64,000 nucleotides of DNA from Maribacter antarcticus DSM 21422 (GCF_000621125.1 NZ_JHZC01000012.1:1-64000); one strand, 5' to 3'. Numbered from the stretch's first letter, positions 27,613 to 38,759 are shown. Notes: a model not told the origin generated them from the letters alone. Made by a program: numbers and translations.

Positions 27613-29133
27613 TCACAACTTCTCCTTCAAAATTGCAATCATTGTCTTTACCCCATCCCTATAATTTCCTATTCTTAAATTTTCATTAGGACTGTGCTGA
27701 TTATTGTCCCTATTGACCGTGGGTACCGTAACGGCCGGAATACCCAAAGTGGACACAAAAGGGGATATAGGAATAGAACCACCACTCATACGTATCCGTA
27801 TAGGATCTTCCCCAAACCCATTTTTTAAGGCACTCGTAAGCCACTTACCAACTTCGGAATCGAAATCTGTTCGAAAGGATTGATACGAAATTTCTGAAGT
27901 GAAAGTCGCAATCTTATCATGGGTTAGTCGCTCTTCTTCCGTCGGTTCCAAAGCTGTTACGTAATAGCCTTGGTCTACTATGTGGCCTTTAATTAACTGA
28001 ATTAATCGTTCCGGATTTGATTCTAAGACCAACCGAACATCAAGCTCGGCTCTAGCCCAACCTGGTATAATCGTGCGTACTTTTTCGTTTATCCAACCCG
28101 ACTGCATTCCCCGAATATTCAAAGACGGATACTGAATGGCTTCTTGATAAGAATCACCCACCTTATCAGGCGTTACAATTTGAAGTCGCTTTTTAATTTC
28201 TTCCTCATTATCAGGGACATTTCTTAAAATTTGTGCTGTTTCAGTGTCGATGTTTATACCATCATAAAACCCTGATATTGTTACACGGCTATCATCATCT
28301 TTCATGGAGGCCAAAAGTTTGGAGAGGCGTAAAGCAGGGTTAGGCGCATAATTTCCAAAATGACCGCTATGTTGGGAAACAACAGGACCATAGGTCGTCA
28401 AAGTGACGGTGGCGATACCTCTCGCCCCAAAAGTCAAGGTTGGTTTATTACTTATATGACGTGGACCATCAAAAATAATCAACATATCCGCGCTTAACAA
28501 TTGAGCGTTTTGTGTAACTGCATCTGGCAGTCTTGGTGAGCCTAATTCCTCTTCAAAATCCATTACGACCTTGATATTATAATTAGGGACTATATTTTTT
28601 GAGGCTGCGGCGTCCAGGGCTGCCAAAAACATAACCACAGGACCTTTCGCATCACTTGCTGACCTGGCAAAAATACGCCATTCATCATTCATACTGCTGG
28701 CTGAATCCCAAATTGCTTCCTCCCATTCATTATTTTTATTTTTCCTTTTTACAACCGGTTTATAGGGACTCTCCTGAAACCACTGGGTGCTATCTACAGG
28801 CTGACCGTCTAATTGAAGGTAAATCAAAACCGTCTTCTTAGCTTTAGGATGTTTTCTTTCAGCTAACAATAGTGGCGCATGGGTTGTGTTAATGCGTTGT
28901 GTAGAAAAGCCCCGACTACCGAACTCTTTTTCGCACCACAATACGTTTTGCTCAATATCCTCTGGGTAAAAAGCATCATTGGGAATACTCAAAAGCTCCT
29001 TTAACAAAGGCAAACTAGCATCGGCATAGGTCTTCGCTAACGCATCAAAATCCCCGTCTCTCTGGGCCGGACAGTAAAAAGAAATCAAAGAAAGAAGGAA
29101 AAGAATAAATAAAGTACGGATTGGTTTTCTCAT
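27613..29133 (-). CDS. Exported M20-family metallo-hydrolase
   Basis: 506 residues with a signal peptide (1-23). Peptidase M20 layout with inserted dimerisation domain. The bridging Asp (A-S-D-A-K-G, 161), catalytic and metal Glu (F-E-E-E-L-G, 194-196), a later Asp (F-D-G-P-R) and the final ligand His in N-N-Q-H-S-P-N-E-N are present. At the usual first motif G-H-x-D the sequence is L-Q-L-D (107-109), so the first metal-binding His is replaced by Gln. It probably hydrolyses a peptide or acyl-amino acid in the periplasm; the substrate is unknown. Confidence 0.88.
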   Translation of the reverse strand: MRKPIRTLFILFLLSLISFYCPAQRDGDFDALAKTYADASLPLLKELLSIPNDAFYPEDIEQNVLWCEKEFGSRGFSTQRINTTHAPLLLAERKHPKAKKTVLIYLQLDGQPVDSTQWFQESPYKPVVKRKNKNNEWEEAIWDSASSMNDEWRIFARSASDAKGPVVMFLAALDAAASKNIVPNYNIKVVMDFEEELGSPRLPDAVTQNAQLLSADMLIIFDGPRHISNKPTLTFGARGIATVTLTTYGPVVSQHSGHFGNYAPNPALRLSKLLASMKDDDSRVTISGFYDGINIDTETAQILRNVPDNEEEIKKRLQIVTPDKVGDSYQEAIQYPSLNIRGMQSGWINEKVRTIIPGWARAELDVRLVLESNPERLIQLIKGHIVDQGYYVTALEPTEEERLTHDKIATFTSEISYQSFRTDFDSEVGKWLTSALKNGFGEDPIRIRMSGGSIPISPFVSTLGIPAVTVPTVNRDNNQHSPNENLRIGNYRDGVKTMIAILKEKL

Positions 29134-29281
29134 GAAAAAAGATTTAAAACTAAAAATAACACATATGTGGACATAATCTTTGACATGGAACTATTTAGTT
29201 TAAACCTTAACATTATTACCTATTTATTAAAGAAAGGGTAGTGGATGAAACTATCACGTTTAAAGTGTCGTAGATAAACAA

Positions 29282-30241
29282 ATGAAGACAACCTACATTC
29301 TATTATTTCTACTCTTTCTTGGCTATCACGTTTATAGTCAAAAAATTAATAATTTGGTTTCCTTTAGGGATATTGAAAGCGCGTCTTATCTCAGATTTAA
29401 TTATGAGAACGATTTTTTCTCAGCTACCGACAAAAATTACACCCAAGGCTACAACTTAGAATTAGCACATCCAAGCTTAAAAAAAAATCCTATAAATCGT
29501 CTTTTTTTAAAAACTAAAAATTACAATACTCGATATGGTATTTCCATAGAACATATAGGATTTACACCTAGTGATTTTGTGAGTCCAGCTATTCAATTTG
29601 GTGACCGTCCTTTCGCATCGGCCATTATGCTAAAAAGTTTTACCGTTGCAACTGATACTTCCAAATCAAACAGAATATCACAATCCTTAAGTCTTGGACT
29701 CATTGGGCCAGGTTCTTTTGGGAAAGAGATGCAAGTAAAAATCCATGAGGCAACAGGCAATAAAATTCCTGGTGGGTGGGACAATCAGATTAAAAATGAT
29801 ATTGTATTCAACTACCGCATCGATTTTGAAAAACTACTTTATCGGTATAATTCTATTTTCGCTATAAATAGCCAAGCTACCGCGCAAGTTGGCACCTTGT
29901 TCACAAATATTTCGGCAGGCGTAAATGTTTCATTAGGGCTGTTAAAATCGTCTTTTTCACTCAAAAAAAATAAGCGTAAATTTCAGTTATACTTGTATTC
30001 GCAACCAGTTGTATCCCTTATAGGGTATGATGCAACATTGCAAGGCGGCTTTTTCAAAAAGGATAGTCCTTATACCATAGAAGCATCAAAAGTAGAGCGT
30101 TTTACCGCCGAATTTAACTATGGACTTATTCTTAAGACAAGCATACTATATTTTGAATATGCTAAAACTACAATTACACGGGAGTTTGAATCTGGAAATA
30201 GTGCGAATTGGGGCGGGATAAAAGTGGGGTTTACTTTTTAG
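29282..30241 (+). CDS. LpxR-family lipid A deacylase
   Basis: 319 residues, signal peptide 1-19 and a 12-strand outer-membrane barrel ending in F-T-F. LpxR removes the 3'-acyloxyacyl group of lipid A in a calcium-dependent manner. The active-site pattern is visible: E-N-D-F (Asn43, Asp44), Y-T-Q-G (Thr54), and His155 in a K-I-H-E-A-T-G context matching the catalytic His of Salmonella LpxR. It converges on the serine hydrolase gene, with a four-base tail overlap. Confidence 0.88.
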   Translation: MKTTYILLFLLFLGYHVYSQKINNLVSFRDIESASYLRFNYENDFFSATDKNYTQGYNLELAHPSLKKNPINRLFLKTKNYNTRYGISIEHIGFTPSDFVSPAIQFGDRPFASAIMLKSFTVATDTSKSNRISQSLSLGLIGPGSFGKEMQVKIHEATGNKIPGGWDNQIKNDIVFNYRIDFEKLLYRYNSIFAINSQATAQVGTLFTNISAGVNVSLGLLKSSFSLKKNKRKFQLYLYSQPVVSLIGYDATLQGGFFKKDSPYTIEASKVERFTAEFNYGLILKTSILYFEYAKTTITREFESGNSANWGGIKVGFTF

Positions 30242-31362
30242 GAAATTTCGAAATTATCGATCAGTAAATTAATTACTTCGTCCAACTCTTCTTGCACCTT
30301 AGAATCTGTACTATTAATTAAAATTGAAAATACCATTCGCTCCTCCGGATACACAAAAAGATTGGAATAGGCCCCAACGCTGCTCCCAACATGCCCAAAA
30401 TAGGGTCTACCCTTTTTATCTTCACTTACTTGCCAACCCAATCCATAGTAGGTTGGCTTACCATTAATAGAAACAGAAGTTAAAAACTCGGAAACAATGT
30501 TCTTATTTAAAATTATCCTATCCAAGTAGGCCTGACCAAATTTGGCAATATCGTCCGATGTGCTCAAAAAACCACCACCAGCCAATTTATAAAAATTATT
30601 TACCGGAATCGCTTCACGAAAACCTAATCTAGTTTTGGTATACCATGTCGCGTATTCCAATGTACTTTCCACACTAGGTGAAATAGCACCAACTAATGGC
30701 CCATCTCTTGGAAACTGTTGTGGCGCTATGGTTTGTTGCAATCCCAAAGGTATCAACACCTGTTCGGTTACATAATCCTGGAATGGTATACCGGTGGCCT
30801 CCTGTATGGCCAAGGAAATCAATACCCAGTCAAAACTATTGTATTCATATCCATTCCCCGGTTCAAAAAGTAAGGCATCTTCCTTGAACATATCAATACT
30901 TTCTTTGATGGAATATGGTTCATTTAATGCGAATTCCTTCCCCCTATAGCTTCGGATTCCAGCAGTATGGCTAGCCAATTGCCGAATCGTAAAATCCCAT
31001 TTCTTTTTAGGGAAGTAAGGGACATAGTAATGGAATGATGTATCCAAAGTAATATCCCCTTTAGCAACCGCATAGGCTAAGGCTGTGGCAGCAATAGGTT
31101 TAGAGACACTAGCGGTACGGAAGATGGTTTTTTGGGGATTAACCCTACGTTTTTCCTCCAAATCAGCATATCCATATCCTTTTTGTAGTATAGGGCTTCC
31201 GTCTTTTAGCACCGTTGTAGAAAGTCCTGGTACACGCTTTTCATTCACCAAGCCTTGCAATAAACTATCTGCCTTTACTAAAGCATTCAAGTTGTTGTCA
31301 TTCCCTAAAATCCTTTTAGAAGTAACTATATTTTTTAGATATTTTAGGATAGGGTTCGCCAT
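30238..31362 (-). CDS. Serine hydrolase, class C beta-lactamase/LACTB fold
   Basis: 374 residues from the ATG at 31362 (a TTG sits one codon earlier). S-V-S-K gives the SxxK nucleophile (Ser at about 85), H-V-G stands for the third motif, and the middle motif reads Y-N-S instead of Y-x-N, as in LACTB-like hydrolases. No signal peptide is predicted from this start, so location is unclear. It follows a DUF2807 lipoprotein gene by 18 bases. Peptidase or esterase activity is more likely than antibiotic resistance. Confidence 0.85.
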   Translation of the reverse strand: MANPILKYLKNIVTSKRILGNDNNLNALVKADSLLQGLVNEKRVPGLSTTVLKDGSPILQKGYGYADLEEKRRVNPQKTIFRTASVSKPIAATALAYAVAKGDITLDTSFHYYVPYFPKKKWDFTIRQLASHTAGIRSYRGKEFALNEPYSIKESIDMFKEDALLFEPGNGYEYNSFDWVLISLAIQEATGIPFQDYVTEQVLIPLGLQQTIAPQQFPRDGPLVGAISPSVESTLEYATWYTKTRLGFREAIPVNNFYKLAGGGFLSTSDDIAKFGQAYLDRIILNKNIVSEFLTSVSINGKPTYYGLGWQVSEDKKGRPYFGHVGSSVGAYSNLFVYPEERMVFSILINSTDSKVQEELDEVINLLIDNFEIS

Positions 31363-31380
31363 CAAGAATACATCAGAAAA

Positions 31381-32181
31381 TTAATTAAACAAAAGGCGGC
31401 CATTAAATATTTCCTCGACCTCAACGGTTGGTGGGCGATTGAAAGAAATCACATCCCCAGTGCCTCGAATAACACCCCGTACCGATTCTTGTGGATTTAT
31501 TAAAATATCGTTGGTTCCCCTATGGTTCAGCACCACATTCTGGGCCATTAAATTTTTAGCTTCAATTCTAGAATCGCCTGCTGCAATGGTCACATTAAAA
31601 TCCGTAGTGGTTCCCGACAACTTAAAATAAGCAATACCGTTTCCTACTATAGATACGGTATCGGTAGCCAAAGTTAGGTCAAATGAACCATCGGTAGTTT
31701 CTGTCTCCGGATTAATAAAACTTTCAGATATCAAACTGAGATTTGGATAAGTCAATACACCATCACTACTAATCAACAAGCCCGTACTACTGCGAATGGT
31801 GGTTATATTTGGCGAAGTAACATAAACCGTGGTAAGCCCGTAGTCCCTAAAAAGATTACAGCCGTTCTCATTTCTTACTATCAATTTATCTCCATCTATA
31901 GTTGCAGTTACTTCGTTCATTAAAAATTCTCCAGTCTCAATTTCTACTTTTTGAACAGGCCCCTCTTTTAGAACAAGAGCTACTTTCTCAAAAACGGTAA
32001 TCTTATCAAAACTAGGTAACGCAACTTCCTGTCTCACCAGTTCACCCTCATTCTGAAGACAATCTGGAGCATTTTCAGAATTACAGGAAAATAAGAAGCA
32101 GCTAATGAGAAGCCCTACAGTATACCACTGCATCCCAAAACTAAATAATTTTCTCTGTATTATTACTCCAAGGTCTAACAT
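31381..32181 (-). CDS. DUF2807 (head GIN domain) lipoprotein
   Basis: 266 residues as annotated. The lipobox L-F-S-C follows a hydrophobic stretch; starting at the internal Met17 (32133) would give a standard lipoprotein signal (about 18 residues). The rest is a right-handed beta-helix-like DUF2807 repeat region (D-G-D-K-L-I-V-R-N, S-S-T-G-L-L, G-D-S-R-I-E-A, G-T-G-D-V). Function unknown. Located between the PagL-like gene and the serine hydrolase. Confidence 0.82.
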   Translation of the reverse strand: MLDLGVIIQRKLFSFGMQWYTVGLLISCFLFSCNSENAPDCLQNEGELVRQEVALPSFDKITVFEKVALVLKEGPVQKVEIETGEFLMNEVTATIDGDKLIVRNENGCNLFRDYGLTTVYVTSPNITTIRSSTGLLISSDGVLTYPNLSLISESFINPETETTDGSFDLTLATDTVSIVGNGIAYFKLSGTTTDFNVTIAAGDSRIEAKNLMAQNVVLNHRGTNDILINPQESVRGVIRGTGDVISFNRPPTVEVEEIFNGRLLFN

Positions 32182-32209
32182 CTAAATTCTTATATCTAAA
32201 CTCTATTTT

Positions 32210-33319
32210 TTAAAATCTAATTCCTATTCCAAACTCAACCCCTTCGGCCGCAGCTCCATGCGATTTAAGGGTTACAGCACCAAAAACCGTATCGCCAAAA
32301 TAGCGTTTCATTCCTACACGATTATACACTCTACCTTCAAAATCAAAAGGATAATACACATAATAGCCTAACTGCGTTACAATACTCGTTCTATTAATGA
32401 ACAATTCATGACCCACAAAAAGACCTACCCTTCTGTAATCATCATCAATATTTACATCCATTTCAGGAAAAGAGGTGCCTTGAAAACGTATCAATTCCTT
32501 TAAAAAATTTGAGAAAAACACGTCAGCCCCTAGCTGAATGGCACTTTTTCTACCCAAGCGTTTGTCCGCATATCCTGATAAAACAACAAAGCCATACTGT
32601 CCTGAACCTATAATGTCACTCTCATTAATACCACTCCGCAAGGCTAAATTGTAACGTACCGGCTCGGTGACTTTTTCTTTAGGCCCCGCAGGAATATAAG
32701 CCACCTCAGTTCCGCCGTCCAGGTCATAGACCAATCCAGCATTGAACGCAAAGGTATTGGTAGAGGTATTTGGTGCGCGAACATTAGCATTAGAGTAATG
32801 TATCACCGACACACCTGCTTTAAACCCCAAACCTTTAAAGATGTTCTCTTTATGATAGTTAAGCATTAAATAGGTAGAACTCATAAAATCCGAGCCATAG
32901 GCATTGTTCCTAAAATTGGTGTTCTTGTCGTATGGATTGGTATTATAGGCAAGTCCTTGCCCTATTCTAAACTGTATGTTTCGCTTAAAAAAATAAAAAT
33001 TATAGTGGGCGTACACCCCAAAATTATTCCCTAATGTCTCATTATTCATGTTTTGATAGATGAACGATGCGCCATAATCAGGATACTTGTACAGGGCTTC
33101 CCATTCGCGTGAACCATAGGTTTTTCTGTTATAGCTTAGAATAAAACCAGCAGGATGATTGGAAACCAAATGCGATATATCCGGATTATGCAGCAACACG
33201 GAACCATAAAACTGACTTACATCTATGGTATATTTTTTTATTTCCTCGCCATGTTGAGCTACACAAATAGATAAGGATAATAAAGCACAAAAAAGAAAAA
33301 TCTGCCTCATGGGGCGCAA
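32210..33319 (-). CDS. Acyloxyacyl hydrolase (PagL-type lipid A 3-O-deacylase)
   Basis: 369 residues, signal peptide about 1-21, beta-barrel rich in aromatic-terminated strands and ending I-R-F. The catalytic H-Y-S-N-A motif (His-Ser pair of PagL) is clear and is followed by N-T-S-T-N-T-F. PagL removes the acyl chain at position 3 of lipid A. It is much longer than proteobacterial PagL, as usual in Bacteroidota. It lies three genes from the LpxR homologue. Confidence 0.87.
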   Translation of the reverse strand: MRPMRQIFLFCALLSLSICVAQHGEEIKKYTIDVSQFYGSVLLHNPDISHLVSNHPAGFILSYNRKTYGSREWEALYKYPDYGASFIYQNMNNETLGNNFGVYAHYNFYFFKRNIQFRIGQGLAYNTNPYDKNTNFRNNAYGSDFMSSTYLMLNYHKENIFKGLGFKAGVSVIHYSNANVRAPNTSTNTFAFNAGLVYDLDGGTEVAYIPAGPKEKVTEPVRYNLALRSGINESDIIGSGQYGFVVLSGYADKRLGRKSAIQLGADVFFSNFLKELIRFQGTSFPEMDVNIDDDYRRVGLFVGHELFINRTSIVTQLGYYVYYPFDFEGRVYNRVGMKRYFGDTVFGAVTLKSHGAAAEGVEFGIGIRF

Positions 33320-33840
33320 AGGTAAGGAGTTCTGTAATGCAAGTGGGAAATGGGAAGTACGAAGTTGGACCTACAAGGCGGGAAATTTTAAATGGGAAAA
33401 ATATTCGCTGTATGCACGATGTTTCAAAGACAAATATAAGCTCAAACTCAAATACAAGTTATGGGATAACCGCATGCTATGCGCGCGAAGCTCAAAATAC
33501 GATATGTAGGCCTATACTTCTGCTTAAAAAGCAAACTAACCTATGTTAAAAAATCATAATCAAATACCGTTATACGTTTTATAAAATTAGATGCTACCCA
33601 TATAAAATAACAAAATTTGGTTCCCTCTACTAAACACCAACTAATAAAACCTAAGACAATAAAACTATAAAAATGGCCTCCTTATTCAACAGATTACTAC
33701 CTTTTGTCAACTATCGTTTACCCATTCAACCTTCCATTAGCTCCTAGTAAAAACTCGTATATTTTATCACTATTTCATTATTCACTTTTACTTTGATAAC
33801 AATTAGCGTCAACCGTCTACAAACTGCCAACGAAGACCTT
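33320..33840. other. Intergenic region between the PagL-like gene and metF
   Basis: About 520 bases. Short plus-strand frames at 33309-33549 show no motif and are considered chance. The promoter of the PagL-like gene should lie at about 33320-33420. No RNA gene or clear terminator seen. Confidence 0.4.
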
Positions 33841-34794
33841 CTAAAAAATAGCCTTCGCAATTGATTTAATATTATCCGATTTTCCCATCGAGTAGTAATG
33901 TAAAACTGGGACGCCAGCTTCTTTGAGTTCCATGGATTGTTGAATAGCCCATTCAATCCCTACTTGTCTAACTTCCTTATTGTTTTTACAATCATCCACC
34001 GCCTCAATCAAATCTTGTGGTAAATCTATTCGAAACACCTGTGGCAATAATTGCAAATGTCGTTTTACGGCAATCGGTTTAATCCCAGGAACAATAGGTA
34101 CATTTATTCCCATGGCTTTGGCAGCTTCTACAAACTCAAAATACTTTTGATTATCAAAAAACATTTGGGTAACCACATAATTGGCACCGGCTTCCACCTT
34201 TTCTTTTAAACGTTTTAAATCTGATGTTAAAGAAGGAGCTTCCAAATGCTTTTCGGGATACCCGGCAACACCAATGCAAAAATCCGCACAGTCATCCGTT
34301 TCAATAACCTCGTGTAGGTACTTTCCATAGTTCAAATCCTGAATCTGTTTTACCAAACCTGTAGCGTAAGGGTGTCCCCCTTTTGTTGCCTCAAAATACT
34401 TTTCCTCTCGCATAGCATCGCCACGGAGCGCCATTACATTATCTATACCCAAGTAATGACAATCTACCAATAAGTACTCCGTTTCCTCCTTGGTAAATCC
34501 ACCACAAAGCACATGTGGCACAGTATCTACATCATACTTATGCTTGATGGATGCGCATATCCCTACAGTACCCGGACGCATGCGCGTGAGTTTCTTATCC
34601 AAAAGTCCGTCCCTGTCAATGTAGATGAATTCCTCACGAGAAGTCGTCACATCAATAAAGGGTGGCTTAAACTCCATTAACGGGTCAATATTGCCATATA
34701 ACTCTTGAATATTACGTCCTTTTACCGGTGGAATAATTTCGAACGAAAATAATGTTTTCCCTTTCGCTTCTTTAATGTGGTCTGTTACTTTCAT
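33841..34794 (-). CDS. metF: 5,10-methylenetetrahydrofolate reductase
   Basis: 317 residues, one catalytic TIM-barrel domain. It reduces methylene-THF to methyl-THF, the methyl donor for MetH. Motifs: F-S-F-E-I-I-P-P, N-V-M-A-L-R-G-D, T-Q-M-F-F-D and the FAD-contacting P-G-I-K-P-I. It lies 211 bases downstream of the split metH and is probably in the same riboswitch-controlled unit. The gap holds a sequence like ATGCTGAACTTGTTTCAAG (about 34799-34817), resembling a dispersed flavobacterial repeat. Confidence 0.95.
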   Translation of the reverse strand: MKVTDHIKEAKGKTLFSFEIIPPVKGRNIQELYGNIDPLMEFKPPFIDVTTSREEFIYIDRDGLLDKKLTRMRPGTVGICASIKHKYDVDTVPHVLCGGFTKEETEYLLVDCHYLGIDNVMALRGDAMREEKYFEATKGGHPYATGLVKQIQDLNYGKYLHEVIETDDCADFCIGVAGYPEKHLEAPSLTSDLKRLKEKVEAGANYVVTQMFFDNQKYFEFVEAAKAMGINVPIVPGIKPIAVKRHLQLLPQVFRIDLPQDLIEAVDDCKNNKEVRQVGIEWAIQQSMELKEAGVPVLHYYSMGKSDNIKSIAKAIF

Positions 34795-35005
34795 TTATGC
34801 TGAACTTGTTTCAAGATCCTATTTACTACCGACCTCTTTTTGATAGCGGCAACTCTTTCTCGGGCCCTTTTAATTAATACTTGATTACTCACTTTGATTG
34901 GGCGTTTCCGCCTAATGGCGTTAGGGATTGAATAGGTTAGTACGGGTTAATTTCTATTCACCTTTTCCACACTTCCAGCACTATTGCTTTTAAAACAAAG
35001 AATCC

Positions 35006-37735
35006 TTATTCCTCTGCAATATTAGGTGCTAGCCATTTTTTCGCTTTCTCCAATTCTATTTCCTTTCTATTAGCAAAATCTTCTACTTGATCACCCTTAA
35101 TCTTACCCAGACCAAAATATTTGGCCTCAGGGTTTCCAAAATAATATCCACTAACAGATGCCGCTGGCCACATCGCCAAACTTTCCGTAAGGGTTACGCC
35201 AATATTTTCTTCTACTTCTAATATTTCCCAAATGGTTAATTTCTCCAAATGGTCCGGACAAGCAGGATAACCGGGTGCGGGGCGAATACCTTTATACTTT
35301 TCGTTAATTAATTCTTCGTTAGCTAATTCTTCGTTGCAAGCATAACCCCAATGTTTGGTTCGCACTTCTTTGTGTAAATACTCCGCGAAAGCTTCTGCCA
35401 AACGGTCAGCCAAGGCTTTAATCATTATAGAATTATAATCATCCAAATCCTTCTCGTATTGCGCTGCTGCTTCTGCAGTTCCGAAACCGGTGGATACACA
35501 AAAACATCCCATGTAATCTTGTTTACCGCTTTCCTTAGGGGCAATAAAATCTGCCAAGGCGTAGTCGGGAACACCTTCACGCCTTTGTAATTGTTGACGG
35601 AGGGTTCGGAAGGTGTAGGTTTTAAATTCACCTTTTTTAGCAGTACCTCTTTCTTCGGAATTCTCGGATATGCTGAGTGTAATATCATCAGAATCAATTG
35701 TATTCGCAGGGAACAGTCCAAAAACAGCTTTCGCATTCAATTTTTTCTCAGTTATTATTTCCATTAACATTTTCTGGGCATCCGCAAACAAATCTGTTGC
35801 CTGTTCCCCAACCACATTATCCGTTAAAATATCGGGATATTTACCATGGAGTTCCCAGCTTCGAAAAAAGGGTGTCCAGTCTATAAATGGGACCAATTTT
35901 TCTAAATCCATATCTTCTATGACTTGGATTCCAAGCTTATTTGGTTTTGCTATTTCTGAAGTATCCCAATCTACTTTAAACTTGTTTTCCCTAGCTTTAT
36001 CAATGGATTTATATACTCTCTTGACAGAACGTTTCAAAAATTTATCTCGAAAAATATCATAATCCTCCTTTATGGCTTTTTTATATCCATCGGAAGTCTC
36101 TTTTTTGAGTAAGTCACCAACGACGGTAACCGCTCGAGAAGCATCATTGACATGCACTACAGCCTGACTATATTGTGGGTCTATTTTCACAGCAGTATGC
36201 GCTTTACTTGTGGTTGCTCCACCTATTAACAATGGTACCTTGAAATTTTTACGTTCCATCTCCTTTGCTAAATGCACCATTTCGTCCAAGGAAGGTGTAA
36301 TCAAACCACTTAACCCAATGATATCAACGTTATGTTTTATAGCGGCATCTATGATTTTTTCTGGTGGTACCATAACGCCTAAGTCCACTATCTCATAGTT
36401 ATTACAAGCTAAGACCACACTCACAATATTTTTTCCTATATCGTGCACATCACCCTTTACAGTAGCCATCAAAATTTTTCCGGCACCGTCGGCATCTCCT
36501 TCTTGAGGATTACGTAATTTCTCTTCTTCGATATAAGGCAACAGATATGCAACCGCCTTTTTCATCACGCGAGCAGATTTCACCACTTGCGGTAAAAACA
36601 TTTTTCCACTTCCAAAAAGATCTCCCACTACATTCATTCCTGTCATCAAATTCACTTCAATAACCTCAATGGGCTTCTTTGCGGCTTGTCTTGCTTCCTC
36701 TACATCTTCAACAATATACTGGTCTATTCCTTTAACTAAGGCCCTTGTAATCCTGCTTTGAAGCGGTTCTTCCCTCCAGGATAGGTCTTTCTTATTTTCT
36801 TTAGTTTTACCAATAACAGATTCTGCAAAATCCAGTAGTCTTTCAGTAGCATCATCACGGCGATTGAGCATTACATCTTCTACATGATCTAACAAATCTT
36901 TGGGTATATCATCATAAATCTCCAACATAGTCGGATTCACGATACCCATATTCATACCAGCTTTAATAGCATGATACAAAAAGACAGAATGCATTGCCTC
37001 GCGTACGGGGTTATTGCCTCGAAACGAAAAGGAAACATTACTCACGCCACCACTTACACTACAATAGGGAAGATTATTCCGCACCCATTTGGTGGCACGT
37101 ATAAAATCGAGCGCATTTAACTTGTGTTCATCCATACCTGTAGCAACAGGAAAAATATTAAGGTCAAAAATAATATCCTCTGGAGCAAAGCCTACTTTTT
37201 GTACCAGCACGTCATAGGAACGCTTGGCTATTTCTGTTCGTCTGTCGTAATTATCTGCCTGTCCTACTTCGTCAAAAGCCATCACAATAACCGCTGCACC
37301 GTAGCGCTTAACTAATTTTGCATGATGTATAAACTCGGTTTCCCCTTCTTTTAAACTAATGGAGTTGACCACGCATTTACCTTGTACTACCTGTAAACCA
37401 GCTTCTATTATTTCCCATTTAGAGCTATCAATCATGATAGGAACTCGCGAAATATCTGGCTCTGCAATGACAAGGTTTAAAAATTTGACCATGGCCTCTT
37501 TACCATCAATAAGACCGTCATCCATATTAATATCGATGATTTGTGCCCCTCCTTCTACTTGATCTCTAGCGACAGTTAAAGCCTCCTCAAATTTTTCTTC
37601 CTTAATAAGCCTTAAAAACTTTTTAGAACCCGCCACATTGGTACGTTCCCCAACATTAACAAAATTTGTTTCTGGGGTTACCACAAGTGGTTCAAGACCA
37701 CTTAACTTTAAGTATTTTGGTTTTGATGCTATCAT
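35006..37735 (-). CDS. metH: Cobalamin-dependent methionine synthase, C-terminal subunit
   Basis: 909 residues: methyl-THF (pterin) domain about 1-270, four-helix cap about 320-400, B12-binding domain with G-D-V-H-D-I-G-K-N (His ligand near 430), and the SAM-binding activation domain (about 590-909). It lacks the homocysteine/zinc domain, which is encoded by the preceding gene. The start overlaps that gene's stop (ATGA), so the two polypeptides are made together and should assemble into a whole MetH. This split is common in flavobacteria and is not a frameshift. Confidence 0.95.
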   Translation of the reverse strand: MIASKPKYLKLSGLEPLVVTPETNFVNVGERTNVAGSKKFLRLIKEEKFEEALTVARDQVEGGAQIIDINMDDGLIDGKEAMVKFLNLVIAEPDISRVPIMIDSSKWEIIEAGLQVVQGKCVVNSISLKEGETEFIHHAKLVKRYGAAVIVMAFDEVGQADNYDRRTEIAKRSYDVLVQKVGFAPEDIIFDLNIFPVATGMDEHKLNALDFIRATKWVRNNLPYCSVSGGVSNVSFSFRGNNPVREAMHSVFLYHAIKAGMNMGIVNPTMLEIYDDIPKDLLDHVEDVMLNRRDDATERLLDFAESVIGKTKENKKDLSWREEPLQSRITRALVKGIDQYIVEDVEEARQAAKKPIEVIEVNLMTGMNVVGDLFGSGKMFLPQVVKSARVMKKAVAYLLPYIEEEKLRNPQEGDADGAGKILMATVKGDVHDIGKNIVSVVLACNNYEIVDLGVMVPPEKIIDAAIKHNVDIIGLSGLITPSLDEMVHLAKEMERKNFKVPLLIGGATTSKAHTAVKIDPQYSQAVVHVNDASRAVTVVGDLLKKETSDGYKKAIKEDYDIFRDKFLKRSVKRVYKSIDKARENKFKVDWDTSEIAKPNKLGIQVIEDMDLEKLVPFIDWTPFFRSWELHGKYPDILTDNVVGEQATDLFADAQKMLMEIITEKKLNAKAVFGLFPANTIDSDDITLSISENSEERGTAKKGEFKTYTFRTLRQQLQRREGVPDYALADFIAPKESGKQDYMGCFCVSTGFGTAEAAAQYEKDLDDYNSIMIKALADRLAEAFAEYLHKEVRTKHWGYACNEELANEELINEKYKGIRPAPGYPACPDHLEKLTIWEILEVEENIGVTLTESLAMWPAASVSGYYFGNPEAKYFGLGKIKGDQVEDFANRKEIELEKAKKWLAPNIAEE

Positions 37736-38733
37736 GATACCTTTTCAGCCTTAAAATTTCTAGGCTCATATTTCTCAACTAACTTGGTAATTGCAGCAAT
37801 ATGTTCCGGCGTAGTTCCACAACATCCACCAACAATATTCACCAAACCTTTTTCAACATATTCCTTTATTTGTTCCGCCATCTGTTCCGGTGTTTCATCA
37901 TACGCTCCAAATGCATTGGGCAGACCAGCATTAGGGTGTGCAGAAACTCCAAAAGAGGTTCTGCTCGCTAATACTTCTAAATGTGGTACAAGTTGACTGG
38001 CACCCAAGGCGCAGTTAAATCCTACGGTTAAAATAGGAATGTGGGAAATGGATATAAGGAAAGCTTCAGCTGTTTGTCCGGAAAGGGTTCTTCCAGAGGC
38101 ATCTGTAATGGTGCCACTTACCATAATGGGAACATCAATATTCCGCTCCTCCTTTATTTCTTCAATGGCAAATAAGGCAGCCTTGGCATTTAAGGTGTCA
38201 AAAATAGTTTCAACTAAAAGCAAATCGGCACCACCATCCAACAAAGCTTCTACTTGTTGTTTGTAAGCAATACGAAGCTCATCAAAAGAGATTGCCCTAA
38301 AGCCAGGATCATTTACGTCTGGGGACATGCTCGCTGTTTTGTTGGTAGGGCCTATGCTACCTGCTACAAAGCGTGGTTTATGAGGTTCTTTTAACGTGAA
38401 TTCCTGGGCTACCTCCTTGGCGATACGGGCTGATTCAAAGTTAAGCTCATACACCAGTTTTTCCATGTGATAATCTGCCATAGCAATGGAAGTGCCTGAA
38501 AAAGTATTGGTCTCGACAATATCGGCTCCAGCAGCAAAATACTTCCGATGGACTTCTGCAATGGCTTCTGGTTGGGTTACTGATAATAAATCATTATTCC
38601 CTTGTAAGGGATGTTCCCAATCCTTAAAACGTTCCCCTCTAAAATCTTCCTCGGTAAACTTATGGCGCTGCAGCATCGTGCCCATAGCACCGTCTAGCAC
38701 TAATATTCTTGTTTGTAGCAAATCCTTTATCAT
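37732..38733 (-). CDS. metH: Methionine synthase N-terminal subunit (homocysteine S-methyltransferase domain)
   Basis: 333 residues forming the Hcy-binding TIM barrel of MetH. The zinc ligands are seen as V-G-F-N-C-A-L-G and G-G-C-C-G-T-T-P. It needs the 909-residue partner for methyl-THF, B12 and reactivation. A SAM-I riboswitch lies about 87 bases upstream of its start and a compact hairpin only 12 bases upstream. Confidence 0.95.
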   Translation of the reverse strand: MIKDLLQTRILVLDGAMGTMLQRHKFTEEDFRGERFKDWEHPLQGNNDLLSVTQPEAIAEVHRKYFAAGADIVETNTFSGTSIAMADYHMEKLVYELNFESARIAKEVAQEFTLKEPHKPRFVAGSIGPTNKTASMSPDVNDPGFRAISFDELRIAYKQQVEALLDGGADLLLVETIFDTLNAKAALFAIEEIKEERNIDVPIMVSGTITDASGRTLSGQTAEAFLISISHIPILTVGFNCALGASQLVPHLEVLASRTSFGVSAHPNAGLPNAFGAYDETPEQMAEQIKEYVEKGLVNIVGGCCGTTPEHIAAITKLVEKYEPRNFKAEKVS

Positions 38734-38744
38734 ATACCAATTTT

Positions 38745-38759
38745 TACGCCTTTGGCGTA
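38745..38759 (-). promoter_or_regulatory. Hairpin directly upstream of the metH start codon
   Basis: TACGCC-TTT-GGCGTA is a perfect 6-bp stem placed 11 bases before the ATG at 38733 and 60 bases after the SAM aptamer. No U-run follows, so a role in ribosome access is possible, or it may be a small REP-like palindrome. Confidence 0.45.

Noticed and set aside
33309-33549. Two overlapping plus-strand frames upstream of the PagL-like gene
   Set aside because: No similarity recognised, overlapping each other in different frames, and lying in the likely promoter region.
37732-37735. metH split as a frameshift artefact
   Set aside because: Stop and start overlap as ATGA, both parts begin and end at domain borders, and split MetH is usual in flavobacteria.
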